DNA from: Cephalopachus bancanus
Taxonomy: Eukaryota > Chordata > Mammalia > Primates > Tarsiidae
DNA: 64,000 nt
NCBI GenBank assembly: GCA_027257055.1
Contig: JAPVLO010000003.1
Location: 11,969,501-12,033,500 of the forward strand
Direction of reading: 5' to 3'
A program made the position numbers and the translations under genes. The notes beneath the pieces were generated by a model. The model was not told the origin of the DNA and ran no database searches. It saw nothing but the letters and a program-made list of their open reading frames with translations. Shown in pieces: positions 1-11,500 of the stretch. The number at the start of each line of letters is the position of its first letter. Within the stretch, counting starts at the first letter, position 1.

Positions 1-395
1 TGGTAGAGTTTTAGGTTTTTCTAAATATAATTTGTGTCATCTGCAAACAAGAATAATTTGACTTTCTCTTTTCCAATTACAGGATGCCCTTTATTACTTT
101 TCCTTGCCAAATTACTCTGGCTATGACTTCCAGTACTATGTTGACAAAATGTGGTTAAAGTAGGAATCCTTGTCTTATTCCACATCTTTCAATTTTTCCC
201 TGTTCAGTATGATATTAGCTGTGAGCTTGTCATATATGGTCTTTATTATGTTGAGACATGTTCATTCTATACTCAATTTGTTGAAGGTTTTTATCATAAA
301 GGGATTGCTTAATTTTATTGAGTGCTTTTCAGCATCTATTGAAATGATCATAAAGTTTTTGTTTTTGTTTCTGTTGGTGTGATAAAGTGTTCTTT
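1..395 (-). mobile_element. L1 ORF2 fragment, cut by window edge
   Basis: Reads on the minus strand as the reverse-transcriptase part of L1 ORF2. The plus strand has the typical antisense L1 wording (for example ctgcaaacaagaataatttg and agcatctattgaaatgatca). Frames are broken by stop codons, so it is a dead fossil. It continues past the left edge of the window. Confidence 0.8.
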
Positions 396-784
396 TTTAC
401 TTCTCAGCTTGATGACATTGCACGCGACCAAAAACAAAGCAAAACAAAACCCACAAAGCAACAATAACAAAAAACACCAAAAAGTAAGAGAAGCTAAAAG
501 CCCAAGCAGGCAGACTATGCCAGGAAGTTTCTTGATCTGACCTTTAGGAGAAACTCATAGTCATATGTGGAATAAAAATACCAATATCTGGTATCAATGC
601 TTTTTAAAGTTTTCAAGGTCTCTTCTTATATGTTCATTTATTCAGAAAATATTTTTGATACCTACTCTGTGCTCCATGCTTCTGTAGGCCTTAAGAGTAT
701 AACTAGGAAGAGAGCAAAGTCTTACTTGCTTCCTAGAGAGGAAGAAAAAGACAATAACAAATTTCATTTTATTGCATTAAAGCG
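396..784. other. Unassigned spacer with A-rich simple sequence
   Basis: The first 100 bases are A/C-rich (AAAACAAA-like units around 430-480). The rest is AT-rich unique-looking DNA. No gene-like frame or RNA gene is seen. Confidence 0.4.
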
Positions 785-925
785 TTGTACTGAGATATAA
801 TTCACATACCATACAATTCACCCTTTGAAAGTGTCCCATTCAGTAGTTTTCAGCATGTCACAAAATTGTGCAATCATTACCACTACCTAATTCTAGATCA
901 ATTTCAAATGGATGTATAACTTCTC
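785..925 (-). mobile_element. Old L1 (L1M-type) 3' fragment
   Basis: The plus strand holds the antisense form of a common mammalian L1 3' segment (ataattcacataccatacaa ... ttgtgcaatcattaccacta). It is diverged and has no visible poly(A) end or target duplication, so it is an old fragment. Confidence 0.6.
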
Positions 926-3237
926 TGGAGTGGCAAGAACTCTGAAGACAAATAAGTGAGGTAAGATGAAGATGCTGCTGATTTACTTCGGGTGGTCAGA
1001 AAAGATCTGCTGAATGCAGTGAAAATGAGGGAGTGAGACATGGATATCTGAGGAAAAAATGGTCCTGGTGGAGGAAACAGTGCAAGGGAAATGAGCATGT
1101 CCAATGTTCAAGGAAGAGTAAAGAGATCAGTGAGAAAAAAGGATGGGTGTAGAGATGGTCCAGTCTGAGGGTTATAAGGGATTGTGTATTGAAGCACATG
1201 GTACAATACCTGGTGCATAGCAGGTTCTTAATACGTGAGAGCTGAGATAATTATGGCTTTTATTCCTGTTCTCATCTTAAAAGACACAAGTCACTTTGTT
1301 TCCTGAGCGTCAGGACTCTATTTCACCCTTGCCTCTCTACACAGGCAAGACCAATGATATGTGCTTAACAGAAAAAGTCGTTAAATATTCATTGTGTGAA
1401 CAAATGACATTTAGTCTTTAAATTAATAATGTTTGTTTGCTATAAGAATGGGCAGAAATAAATGCCCAGATGGACTGATAAACCACAAAGACAAATTAAT
1501 ATTGTGTAATACTGTGAAGTTTTCCTACCAAAGGGAAATTATTTGCTCTAAGGCTTTTAACGTTTCTGTTTCTTTGAGAGATGGGGGGGGATGGCGTAAA
1601 GAGTTTTTTTTTTCTTTTTCTTTCATTGGTCCCCTGTTGAAGGCAGATCTGTGATGCGGTTTCTTTGTAATTGAGCAAGGGGGTGTCAGGTCAAAGTGAC
1701 AGCCAACGTGTGCTGCTATTACAACACATTACATAAATAACTCTACATAATTGCTACCATCCATCAATTTGGGGAGATCTGTGGTGAGAGACGTTTCCAG
1801 TTTCTTGGAATGAAAACTAAAGCCCCAAATAGCCTAAATAGTCACACTTACTAATCAATGCCAGTTTTTCTAAGAAAGGGTAAAATTGGTCTAGTCACCA
1901 ATTCAACCTTGAGAAAGATTCCCTTGTGTGTCCTTTATATGGGTTTGCCAGCGTGTTTGCCCAATGCTCTCGTTAAATGTATTTTTTCCTAATCTCCTAC
2001 CAAATTCTCTTTATTATGGTATTTTTTGCTCCATTTTCCCCTGAAGTTTCTCCTGCGCTGGCTAAGGATGATTAATTTTCTGATGTGTTTAGGTTAGTTC
2101 TACCACTATTAGGCAGCAGGACAGAACATCTTGGTTCCCATTCACATTTCGGAGTTTTAATTGTCTGACTTCCCTGTCTGCATGGGTCTAATCAACCTTA
2201 TTCTTTCTGAATTCCTATTTTGTTCTAGATTAGCAAAAGAGTAGCAGGAGTTAAACAAACAAACAGACAAACAAACAAATGGAAACAACCATGTTAGACA
2301 TGCAGCATTTAAAAGTGTGAAAGCTCTCAATGATCACATCTTGCTCTTGAATTCAGTCATTCTAAAACACCGGGCCGTAAGTACCATGAAGCAGGCAGGG
2401 GCTGTATATATCTCATTTCCCCCAGGGTTTATGGCAGTGTGTCTGGCACTAAGTGGCAGAATAATCTTATTGAATTGATGTTGAAGTAATGAAGTCACAC
2501 TCATGTTGATTGAAAATAAAACTGAACAAGAAATTTCCACAATGAAGGCACTTCTGGACCAAGCTATATGGGTCAAGAGTTTGCTTTACAATAACCCTGA
2601 GAAACTCTGCAAACTCCTGGAATGTAGGACCTTTGTTTAGTTCCCACGTGAATGAACTATTTCAGGGGTGGCCATGGGGGAAGTATGTGTGTCCATGTTC
2701 AACTGATTCATGTTACAGACACAGCCAAGAACTCTCCACTTCCAGTACAAGGTCTGGTTTTCTTTCTCCTAGTATGAAAAGCTCCATCCATTAGAATGTC
2801 CCTTGAGGCAGGAGTCCCTACACATGGATGAGATGAGGAGCCTGTGAGATTCCTTTGCTTCAAATTCCATGCTCTGTCTGGGCCCTCAAGAAATGTTTGT
2901 CCAGATGAATGTTCCAGATTTTTCAGGATGATATAGCCTATTATATTCATCAGAAATACTTTTTGATTAGTAGAAAATGAAATCATTTAAGTGTGATTTG
3001 GTGTTTACAGAAATCTTTAGAAGTTCTTAGAGGAAAAAATAAGTAAGAAATGCTAAAAACTCTCAAGCCAAGGGATATTGTTCTTTTTCATAGAAAATTG
3101 CTACTTAGAAAAATACTATATGACATGTTATGCCTTTGGGTCAATGAATGCTGTACAGTTAAATTTTCTTGGACAAGACAGGATCAAAAAGTTGAGTGAA
3201 GAGATGGTCAGGTCATTAACTCTTTCTTCCTGGCAGG
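926..3237. other. Mostly old repeats and unassigned DNA
   Basis: No gene is visible. Around 1205-1250 there is a MIR-like 3' end (cctggtgcatagcaggttct). L2-like 3' ends lie near 1300-1410 and 2380-2500 (atggcagtgtgtctggcact). A short AAAC tract is at 2253-2282. The stretch 2520-3237 shows nothing I recognise. The short frames here have no family resemblance and are treated as noise. Confidence 0.4.
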
Positions 3238-3337
3238 CAGCATACATATAATAATAACAATCATAATAGTGATAACATGGTATCTTATATTTGAATAGTG
3301 TTCTATACTGTCTGAATCTACATTCATCTGCATTTCC
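3238..3337 (-). repeat. MIR, left part (split by L1)
   Basis: Antisense MIR-like text (tatcttatatttgaatagtg) stops at the L1 tail and appears to resume after the L1 at about 5791 with atttgatcttcctaacaagc. The two flanks share the likely L1 target duplication (catctgcatttcc at 3324-3336, cacctgcattttc at 5791-5803). Confidence 0.5.
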
Positions 3338-3683
3338 TTTTTATTTGATTTATTTATTTTAAAGATGTGGGGAACAATTCAGGATTAGGTATACAATGAT
3401 GATCGTACAGGTAAAGTTTGGGTCTCACTTTGATCCTCACACTGCCTGGTTTCAGATCAGTTACCCTTCCACTTCACCCTGGCATAACCCACTACTGCCA
3501 ATCCCTTTCTTATAGTATTATGGTAAATATTCAGGGTCTACTTATGCATGAGAACATATGTTCTTTATTTCTGTGATAGGTCACTGAGTATGATAGACTC
3601 TAAATCCATCCAAGTTGCTGCAAAGTCCGTATGTGTGCCCTTCTTTATTTTTGCATAATTTTCCATCGTGTATAGCCACCACA

Positions 3684-3972
3684 TTTTTTTTTTTTTGAGT
3701 TGGAGTCTCACTCTGTCGCCCAGACTGGAGTGCAGTGGCCGCTCCCGGCCACCGCAGCCTCGACCTGCTGGGCTCCGGCGATCCTTCCGCCTCAGCCTTC
3801 CAAGTAGCCGGAATTACAGGTGCGCACTACCACGCCCAGCCAATTTTTTTGGTTTATTGTAGAGACGAGGTCTCGCCTGCCCAGGCGGGTCTCAAACCCG
3901 TAGGCTCAGGCAATCCACTCACCTCAGCCTCCCAAAGGGATGGGATTACAGGCTGAGACACCGAGCCCAGCT
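3684..3972 (-). mobile_element. Alu (lineage-specific type) inside L1
   Basis: A full-length dimeric Alu in antisense: poly(T) at 3684-3696, then GAGTTGGAGTCTCACTCTGT, ending near 3972. The right-monomer palindrome GTGGCCGCTCCCGGCCAC lies at 3735-3752. It interrupts the L1 ORF2 end: L1 coding text resumes on both sides. It is therefore younger than the L1. Confidence 0.92.
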
Positions 3973-4434
3973 AGGCAATTTTTTTTTAATCCAGTCAAGT
4001 TTTGACACACAGCACAGTTGGTCCCATGTTTTTGCTAGTGAATAGTGCTGCAATAAACATGCATATGCAGGTATCTTTTTTGTAGAAGATTTGAGCTCCT
4101 CTGGGTATATTCTCAGTAGGGGGATTGCTGGGTCAAATGGAAGGTCAATGCCTAGTTCTTTCAGAAATTGCCACACACTGTTTTCCAAAGAGGTTGCATT
4201 AGTTTACATTCTCACCAGTAGTGTAGAAGGGTTTCTTTTTCTCCACATCCTCACCATCATATGTTGTTGCTTGTTTTATTAATGATGGCCATTCTCACTG
4301 GGGTTAGGTGGTATCTCAATGTGGCTTTAATTTGCATTTCTTTGATCACTAGTGAGGCTGAGCACTTTTTCATGTGTCTTTTGGCTGCCCATATATCTTC
4401 TTTTGAGAAGTGTCTATTCATGTCTCTTGCCTGC

Positions 4435-4721
4435 TTTTTTTTTTGAGTTGTAGTCTCACTCTTGTTGCTCAAGCTGGAGTGCAGTGGTATGCTCATGGCC
4501 ACTGCAGCCTTGACCTGCTGGGTTTAGGCAATCCTTCCATCTTAGCCTTCCAAGTAGCTGGAACTACAGATGCACACCACCATACCTGGTTAGTTTTTGT
4601 GTTATTGTAGAGATGTCTCACCAAGTTGCCCAGGCTGGTCTTGAACTCCCGGGATCAGGCAATCCTCTCACCCCAGCCTCCCAAAGTGCCGGGATTACAG
4701 GCTGAGCTGCTACTCCTGGCC
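4435..4721 (-). mobile_element. Alu inside L1 ORF2
   Basis: A dimeric Alu in antisense with poly(T) at its left end. A short direct repeat TGCCTGC at 4428-4434 and 4722-4728 is a plausible target duplication. The L1 text continues on both sides. It is more diverged than the copy at 3684 and lacks the GC palindrome. Confidence 0.9.
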
Positions 4722-5790
4722 TGCCTGCCCACTTTTTAATAGGGCTGTTTGTTTTTTTTCCTTTCTTGTAGAACCTGGATATCAGGCCTTTGTCACATAT
4801 ACAGTTGGAAAATATTTTTTCCCAATCTGTGGGCTGTCTCCCTGCTCTCTTGATTTCTTTTGCTTTGCAGAAACTTTTGTTTGATGAGGTCCCACTTGTC
4901 TATCTTATCTCTTGTGGCAGGGGCACTTGGGGTTTTGATCAGGTTTTGATTGCTAGTTCCAATTTCTGTAAGGGTGTATCCTGCATTTTCTAAAATTCTT
5001 ACAGTCTGAGGTTTTACATGTAGGTCTTTGATCCATTTAGAGTTAATTTTTGTGTATGGAGATAGGTAGGGGTCCTGTTTCAGTCTTTTGCATGTGGTCA
5101 GCCAGTTTTCCCAGCACCATTTACTGAATAGGTGGTTGGTGGTGGGGGCTTTGTCGAAGATGAGTTGGTTGAGAAATTGAGGTATGTTTCTGGAACCTAT
5201 ATCCTGTTCCATTGGTCCATATGCCTATTCTTGTACCAATGCCAGGGTGTTTTGATTATTGTAGCCTTACAGTAAAATTTAAAGTCTGGAAGTGTGATAC
5301 CTCCTGCTTTGTTTCTTTTGCTAAAGATTGTTTTGGCTATCTGTGGTCGTTTATGTTTCCATATGAATTTCTGTATTGTCATTTCCAGGTCTGAGAAGAA
5401 TGATGTAGGCAACTTGGGTATTGCATTGAATCTGTGGATTGCCTTGGGTGGAATGGACAGCTTAACAATGTTGAGTCTTCCTATCCATGAACATGGAAGA
5501 TTTTTCCATCTGTTTGTGTCTTCTTGGATTTCTTTGAGCAGTGTTTTTTAGTTTTCATTGTAAAGGTCTTTCACTTCTCTGGCTAGGGAGATTCCAAGAT
5601 ATTTCATTTTTTTGTGGATATTGGGAATAGGATTGCAATTTTTATTTGGTTCTCTGCCTGCTGTTTTTTGGTGTATAAGAATGCAACTGTCTTTTGCACA
5701 TTTATTTTGTACCCCGAGACTTTGCCAAAATCCTTTATCAGTGAAAGCAGGTTTTTGACAGATTCTCTTGGGCTTTCGAGGTATAGGGTC

Positions 5791-5940
5791 CACCTGCATT
5801 TTCATTTGATCTTCCTAACAAGCCTGCGAGGATGGTTAGGTAGGTATTACAAAGATAAGGAAACCAAGGACCCCAGAGAAAGTGGAAAGTTACTTTCTCA
5901 AAATCGTGTCGCTTAGTTGGCAACACTGGAATTTAGGTCT
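5791..5940 (-). repeat. MIR, right part (split by L1)
   Basis: Antisense MIR text: catttgatcttcctaacaag, then aaggaaaccaaggaccccag and a region matching the MIR 5' half. It forms one element with 3238-3337 if the L1 is removed. Confidence 0.6.
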
Positions 5941-5989
5941 CCCTGTTCCTCAGCTGGGATAGTGGAGAGGGGAGGAGTGTTTCTTCCTA

Positions 5990-6065
5990 ATTTTTCCTTC
6001 CTTCTTTCCTTCCCTCCCCTCCTCTCCCCTGCCTCTTTCTTTTCTTTCTTTCTTTCTTTCTTTCT
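5990..6065. repeat. Pyrimidine-rich (TTTC)n-type simple repeat
   Basis: An imperfect CCTT/TTTC tract next to the Alu at 6066, probably grown from its antisense poly(A) tail. Confidence 0.7.
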
Positions 6066-6280
6066 AGATAGGGTCTTGCTCTGTCAACAAAGCTGGTGTT
6101 CAGTGGCACGATCTATATCCTCAAACACCTGCATTCAAGTGACCCTCCTGCGTCAGCATCCCAAGTAGCTAGGAATACCAGCCACGTGCCATTGCATTGG
6201 GTTAATTTTTAATTTTTTTAGAGATAGATCTCACTCTGTTGCCCTGGCTGGTCTTGAATGTCTGGCCTAAAGCTCTCCTA
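6066..6280 (-). mobile_element. Old Alu, partial
   Basis: Antisense Alu text (agggtcttgctctgtcaaca ... ggctggtcttgaatgtctgg). It is heavily diverged and lacks the end of the left monomer, which marks it as an old J-like copy. Confidence 0.75.
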
Positions 6281-6579
6281 TTTTAGTTTCTTTTGCAGTG
6301 GTTGCTTGAACCTCAAGAAAGATTCCCCTTGTTTTGGTTCCCAGAAATCTATGGTACCGTTTTCCCAACACAAACATAAAGAACAAATACAGAAACAAAT
6401 AAACAAACATCCAGGCTGCCCTTGCCAGGCCCACTACTTCGGGGCCAGTGAAGAGATGTGCTTCTCTCCCATGCTTGTGCCAGTTCCTCCAGAGCAGGCT
6501 CTGACCACACCTCCTTCTTCACTTATCTTAAGCTTGTCCCATGCTACCATTTCTCATGGCAAGGACTTCTGTCCTTGAG

Positions 6580-7255
6580 GCTGCCACCTACAAAACCTGG
6601 CCTTAGAGCCTCTTTCGTTTCTGTTCTGCAACAATGTCCTCAATGACATCACTTTCTCTCTGCTAGCAAAAGTGCCCTTGAGCATTTCCCCACCACAGTC
6701 TCTGTAGTCTAGGCCTGTGTCATCTCTTACTTGAACCCCTCTTTCTGGGCTCCTTGTTCTCTTTTTCTCCTCTAAATGCCATCTTCTCAATTCTCTAGCA
6801 TGTTCCTAAAGCATAGACCCCCATCAGGAAAAACCAGGTTCTTTGGAGTCTGGCATTTGGGGCCCTCAATAACCTGGTTCCAATCAGCCAGCCTCACTAC
6901 CCTGCCTTGAAAGAGCCTTTGACTCCAGTCATACTCTCCTGGTTACTGCCTTTATTATCCTTATTGAACTCTCCCATCTCTAAGACTTTCCTCGTACAAT
7001 TCCATTTCTAAGTGTAGAAATTTAATAAATCAACTTTCAGATTATCACAAATGTTGATAGTTCCAAGAAAACTTCCATTCTCAACTCCTCCAGGAAAGAA
7101 GTCTCCCTTCACCAGTAAAAACTAGTGCCAAGATTTCTTTCATTTGCAATATTTTCCGATCTGTCTGCCTTCATCGGGATGTGAGTTCCCTGAAGGTCAA
7201 GACTAGACCTTGGTCATCTCTGTGTTCCTTACATCTGATATAAAATAAACACTCA
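6580..7255 (+). repeat. L2 3' segment
   Basis: Typical L2 language: caaaacctggccttagagcc, ggccctcaataacctggttc, ctcctccaggaaagaagtct, tgagttccctgaaggtcaag. Stop codons occur throughout. It is an old LINE-2 fossil with no intact frame. Confidence 0.65.
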
Positions 7256-7589
7256 AAAGTTTCCTTTGGATCATTTCTGGCTCATGTGAGTTATATTTCG
7301 GTGGCTCAAATCTCTCTCCTTTCCTCTAAGGCAGGGCTATCAAAGCACACTGGATTATCTATTGCAAGTCAATCGATATTTATTTGCAGGGGTAGCAAGA
7401 AAACAAAGTAGAGAGACTGGATTTGGAGTTCCTACCCTTTGTGGACCTTGGACTTTTAGGTTGGCCTGAGAGTCCTGAAATGCTGGTGGAAGGAAAATGA
7501 AAAAGTGGACTACCTTGAAGGGCCTGGCAAAGCCGGGCCTGGGCTAGACTGTTCCCCAATGCACCTGTCAGCAGTATTATTCTTCTTAG

Positions 7590-7770
7590 AAAGGAAAGAG
7601 GCAGGCCTTGGGATTTGAACCTCTATCTTCCAATGCTGTTTTATCCCTTGGGCAACAACCTTGGGTAAGTCCCTTGTCTCTTCTGAGTTGTGGAGTTAAT
7701 TATGGCTTCCTCACAGGTTTATTGTGTGAGTGATCTTTAAGTACTTAGACTGGAACTTTAAGTCATAGAG
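7590..7770 (+). repeat. MIR
   Basis: Contains gggatttgaacctctatctt and accttgggtaagtcccttgt, followed by a diverged 3' part. This is the tRNA-derived core order of MIR in sense. Confidence 0.6.
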
Positions 7771-7834
7771 AGACAATGACAACCTGTAAGATAGAGAATG
7801 AGTTTGATACGTTGGTAGTAGCAAGGTCAGACCC

Positions 7835-8345
7835 TTTGAAAGGATATTTACCTAAGAGAAGTAAAAACATATGCTCACAAAAGACTTGTAAAAGAACCTT
7901 TTCAGCAGCTTTATTCACAGTGCATGAAACTGGAAACAACCCAAATGTCCATCAACAGGAGCATGGGTAAACACACTACTGTATCTTTGTACAAGGGAAT
8001 ACTATATACTCAGTAATAAAAAAGAATAAATTGCCAAGATATAAAACAACATGAATTAATCTCAAAAACATGCTGAGTGAAAGAAGTCAGACCAAAAAAT
8101 AATAGCATAAAATTCCATTTATGTGAAATTGAAGGTCAAGCCAATTGAGTCTTCGGTGAGAGGAATCGAAACAATGGTTGTCAATGAAGTAGGGGTGGGG
8201 ATTGACTGGAAGAGGCATGAGGGAACATTCTGGACTGATGATAATGTTCTAATTCTTGATTGAGTGTATGCCTCATGAGTGCTTTTATTTGTCAAAATGT
8301 GTCTAATTACATAGTTGCAACTGCATATTTCAGGGGCCAATGAGA
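7835..8345 (+). mobile_element. Old L1 (L1M-type) 3' end
   Basis: Contains the L1 ORF2 end and 3' UTR wording in sense: ggaaacaacccaaatgtcca, aataaaaaagaataaattgc, aaagaagtcagaccaaaaaa. No intact frame. It is one of the few plus-strand L1 pieces here. Confidence 0.78.
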
Positions 8346-9180
8346 AAAAAATAGCTCTTGAGAAAAGTTGTTCAGATTCACTTTAGACCAGACTTAGAAA
8401 TAAACTTGTAGCATTGGGGATCAGTGAAGTTGACAGTCAGCATCAAATAGCAGAAGCAAATTCTCTGTGACCTAATAATATCAGGGGGGGTTTCTAAAAG
8501 GAGGAAATATTTGGAATGCACTATGAAAAAAATATACAGGAACCCAGTAGAGGGACCAAGGGGTAGAGTTTATTTCAGGAAGAGGAGAAGAAAGAGAATA
8601 GGCTGCAGGTTGGAAAGAGAAGAACTTGAGCCTTGCAGTTGGGTTCACAGGGCAGGAAAGGGTCAGTACAGGAGCAGAGAGACAAGGCTAAAGACGGTAA
8701 CCACAAAGATAGTTTGAGCGACCAGCAGATGGTAGTTTCTCACTTTACAACAAGGAAAGGGGGTATGCAGGACTGGCTCTCAGGAGAAAAGTCTAGAGAC
8801 AGAGTTTTGGGAGAATGATCAGCATAGAGGGGTTAGTGGAAACATTTGGGAACAGACAAGCTGGCCCAGAAAATTAGAACAATGTACAATATATGTGGTA
8901 TGAAGACAACGCAACAAGAATAAAGCAATAACTAACATGAATAAAGCAGTGATTTGACTTGTTAGCCTGGCTAGACTTCGACTTCAGTTCTATAGCTGAG
9001 GATGGACATAGAGCTGTTTTCAGGTACAGACCAAGGGAAAGAGAGATCATTCTTTCTTGCATAAAATATCCATGGAAAGCAAATGTGGTAGCTTTTCTCT
9101 CTGAACTGTACAGTGTTGCCTTTGTTCAGGCATCTCCAGAGACAGAACCACATTCACTGCGTTGTTCAGGCTGAGTGGAA
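8346..9180. other. No recognisable feature
   Basis: Purine-rich in 8500-8700 but without gene, RNA or clear repeat signature. The short plus-strand frames (8511-8818) have no family resemblance. Confidence 0.35.
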
Positions 9181-9342
9181 TGAATTTACGTTCATGCATT
9201 TGTTCAGTAACAATTAGAGCCTACCAGGTAGTCAGCACTGTGAAAGGTGCTGAGGATACAGTGGACAAATTTCTACTTCCATCAAGGAATACTTCTTGTG
9301 TTCCTGGAACTGTGCCAGGCACTAGGGATACAACAGTGAAGC
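9181..9342 (+). repeat. Duplicated block, copy A (old repeat core)
   Basis: About 162 bp that recur at 9943-10104 with roughly 90% identity. The text (gtgccaggcactagggatac) belongs to an old mammalian repeat of the kind 'gcctactatgtgccaggcac'. The two copies are far more alike than two independent old insertions would be, so a local duplication is likely. Confidence 0.75.
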
Positions 9343-9369
9343 CATTTCTCAGCTCATGAGAAAAAAGTT

Positions 9370-9560
9370 CCAGAAAGGAATCACATCCTAAAATGAACAG
9401 ACGTTGAACTGTTTTGTATTTTCTGATGACTATTATCCAACTTCTCTACATCTTACTTTCTTCATTTGTGAAAAGGGATTACTACTGCCTATAGCACAGG
9501 CTTATTATGAATATTCAATGTATTATAAGGTATTTATAAGCGAAATAATATGGTTCTTGA
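9370..9560 (+). repeat. MIR-like
   Basis: Contains ttctttcatttgtgaaaag and a following 3' part that fits a diverged MIR in sense. Confidence 0.45.
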
Positions 9561-9714
9561 TATGTAGTAAGAGCTATATATATGTTTTTCAAATAAATAT
9601 ATGTAATTGTTAAGTAAAAAGCAGGATTCTCAATGGAAAGAGCTACATAAAAGAACTTCCAGAGAGTTCTGGTGGCTAACTGGTAGAAGATTAATCCCAA
9701 AGTAAGATAAAATT

Positions 9715-9830
9715 AATTTTTAAACTCAATTTATATTTTGGAAGCATTTTAGGCTTACATAAAAGTTGCAAAGGTAGTACAGAGAATTCCTAATTCCTAA
9801 ATTCCTATATTTAAAATATATATATATGCC
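9715..9830. mobile_element. Possible old L1 piece
   Basis: Text such as aaaagttgcaaaggtagtac resembles an old L1 3' segment. It is short and orientation is not certain. Confidence 0.35.
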
Positions 9831-9942
9831 CAGTACTAGCCATGTGCAAATGCTCAGCCAGGGTGAGGTGGGGATGGAGGAAGAGAACCATAAAGGAGTG
9901 ACTCATCTAATCCCTTGTAACTGTTAATCATGAGGGAAAAGA

Positions 9943-10104
9943 TGAGTTTATGTTTATGCATTTGCTCAGGAACAATGAGGGCCTACCAGGTAGTCAACAC
10001 TGTGAAAGGTGCTGAGGATACAGTGGACAAATTTCTACTTCCATCAAGGAGTACTTACTGCATTCCTGGAACTGTGCCAAGCACTAGGGATGCCAACAGT
10101 GAAG
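9943..10104 (+). repeat. Duplicated block, copy B
   Basis: Near-copy of 9181-9342, in the same orientation, 762 bp downstream. A core of 55 bases around 10010-10060 is almost unchanged. Confidence 0.75.
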
Positions 10105-10394
10105 CTTACTGTCTACGCAGGTAAAGCACCACGGAGCTTCAAGGAAGGAGGATCATGTCCACTTGGGAAGAGGTTTCATGATGGACAACCTTTGAAAGAC
10201 ATAAAGAGGGCTAGTTGAAGAGTATTATCCCCTGGTAATAAGGGATAAGAGCCTCTTATGATGAGGGGATACGACTCTCTTGAAAGAGCTGTGTAGCCTT
10301 TAAAAGCGTTGAGACCGTACCCGAGTCTTTGGTGACAATGTACCATTGACTGAGGAGTCTAGGAATAGAATTAAATTATTTCTTAGCACCTGCT

Positions 10395-10399
<5 letters not shown>

Positions 10400-10452
<53 letters not shown>
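10400..10452. repeat. (AG)n microsatellite
   Basis: A near-perfect AG run of about 26 units. The minus-strand Ser/Leu-rich frame crossing it is an artefact. Confidence 0.95.
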
Positions 10453-10455
<3 letters not shown>

Positions 10456-10859
10456 AAACATGAAAGAGAAAATTGAGGTAGAAAGAGGGGAGAAGGGAGA
10501 AGGAAAATTCAATTCTGTTTTCATTTAGAGAGCAGTAATGTCTGAAGGATATCTAGAAGCTTGCTCCAGGCTGCAAACATTTTATGACTCAAATCGTCTA
10601 CAGGTTCTGATTTCCAAGTTCTTCCTGCAAGAACACAGGGGCTTGTTCCTTAAAATGACTCAAAGAATGTTGCAATGTAGTCAGATCAGAAACCACTTTA
10701 TTTTTAGTTACTTTCTTCCCTTCCTCCTGTGAGTGACTTCTGGTATCACATGAAGGCAGCATATAAACTGTGTGACCAGCTGACCTTGTGCTCCTGGAGA
10801 GGATGGATTTTTCATTTCTGTGACTCACGTCCCACCTCTCATTCTTTTCTCTCATATAA
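10453..10859. other. No recognisable feature
   Basis: Purine-rich just after the microsatellite, then unique-looking DNA up to the L1 3' end. Confidence 0.35.
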
Positions 10860-11355
10860 TTTATTTATTTAGTATAGAGTTGTGGGATACACGTGAGGGT
10901 TAACTACATAAGTAGGGCTGCATGCAACTGAAGTTTGGGCTTCTAGGTGGCCCTCACTCTCCCTGGTAGTAGACCAGGTACCTATTGTGCTGGTACGTGT
11001 TCCCTACCCATCTCCCTCTCTCCCCTAGCAGTGCCTGGTGACTGCTGCCCACCCTTGTGCTAACGTGACTAGTGTTCAGGGCCCACTTATGAGTGAGAAC
11101 ATGTGGTGTTCAGTTCTTTGTTTCTGTGATAGTTCACTGAGTATGATGGCCTCCAACTCCATCCAAATTGCTGTGAAGTCCCTGATTTGTTCTTTATGGC
11201 TGCGCAATACTCCACTGTGTATATGTAGTACATTTTTTAAATCCAGTCCACTTTTGATGGGCAACAGAACTGGTTCCATGTTTTTGCTATCATGAATAGT
11301 GCGGCAATAAACATGCATGTGCAGGTATCTTTTTGGTAGAACAATTTATGCTCCC
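10860..11355 (-). mobile_element. 5'-truncated L1, 3' UTR and ORF2 end
   Basis: Antisense L1 3' end: gtgggatacacgtgagggtt, then gtttctgtgatagttcactg and aataaacatgcatgtgcagg. The minus-strand frame 11076-11318 holds the last residues of ORF2, shifted and interrupted. Belongs to the same general group as the copies at 3338 and 49498. Confidence 0.85.
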
Positions 11356-11379
11356 CTCAATCTTATCTGCTATTGTTAA

Positions 11380-11500
11380 CTTCCTCAGAATATCTTGGAT
11401 ACTATGAGCTTTCAGAGGACAAAGAACATGTCTAGTCACTTCTGCATCCCAGCAGAGGCCTGACACACAGTAGGTATTCAAATCTTCAGAAATAATCGAC
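11380..11500 (+). repeat. L2 3' end
   Basis: Contains gaggcctgacacacagtagg followed by tattcaaat, the usual L2 terminal wording. Confidence 0.5.

Larger units (their letters stand above)
3338..5790 (-). mobile_element. 5'-truncated L1, ORF2 C-terminal part and 3' UTR
   Basis: Reads 3'UTR then ORF2 from left to right on the antisense strand. The minus-strand frames at 4793-5212, 4257-4502 and 3946-4188 translate to the C-terminal third of L1 ORF2 (reverse-transcriptase thumb side and the C-terminal region). Frameshifts and two Alu insertions break it, so it cannot be active. The 3' UTR has the motif GGGTTAGGTATACA-like text that recurs in five other copies in this window. It is young in appearance, clearly younger than the MIR it entered. 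The 5' end is lost at about 5790. Confidence 0.88.

Noticed and set aside
4793..5212. 139-codon minus-strand frame as a possible host gene
   Set aside because: It is L1 ORF2 sequence inside a truncated, interrupted L1.
10300..10524. Ser-Leu repeat protein
   Set aside because: Artefact of the (AG)n microsatellite.
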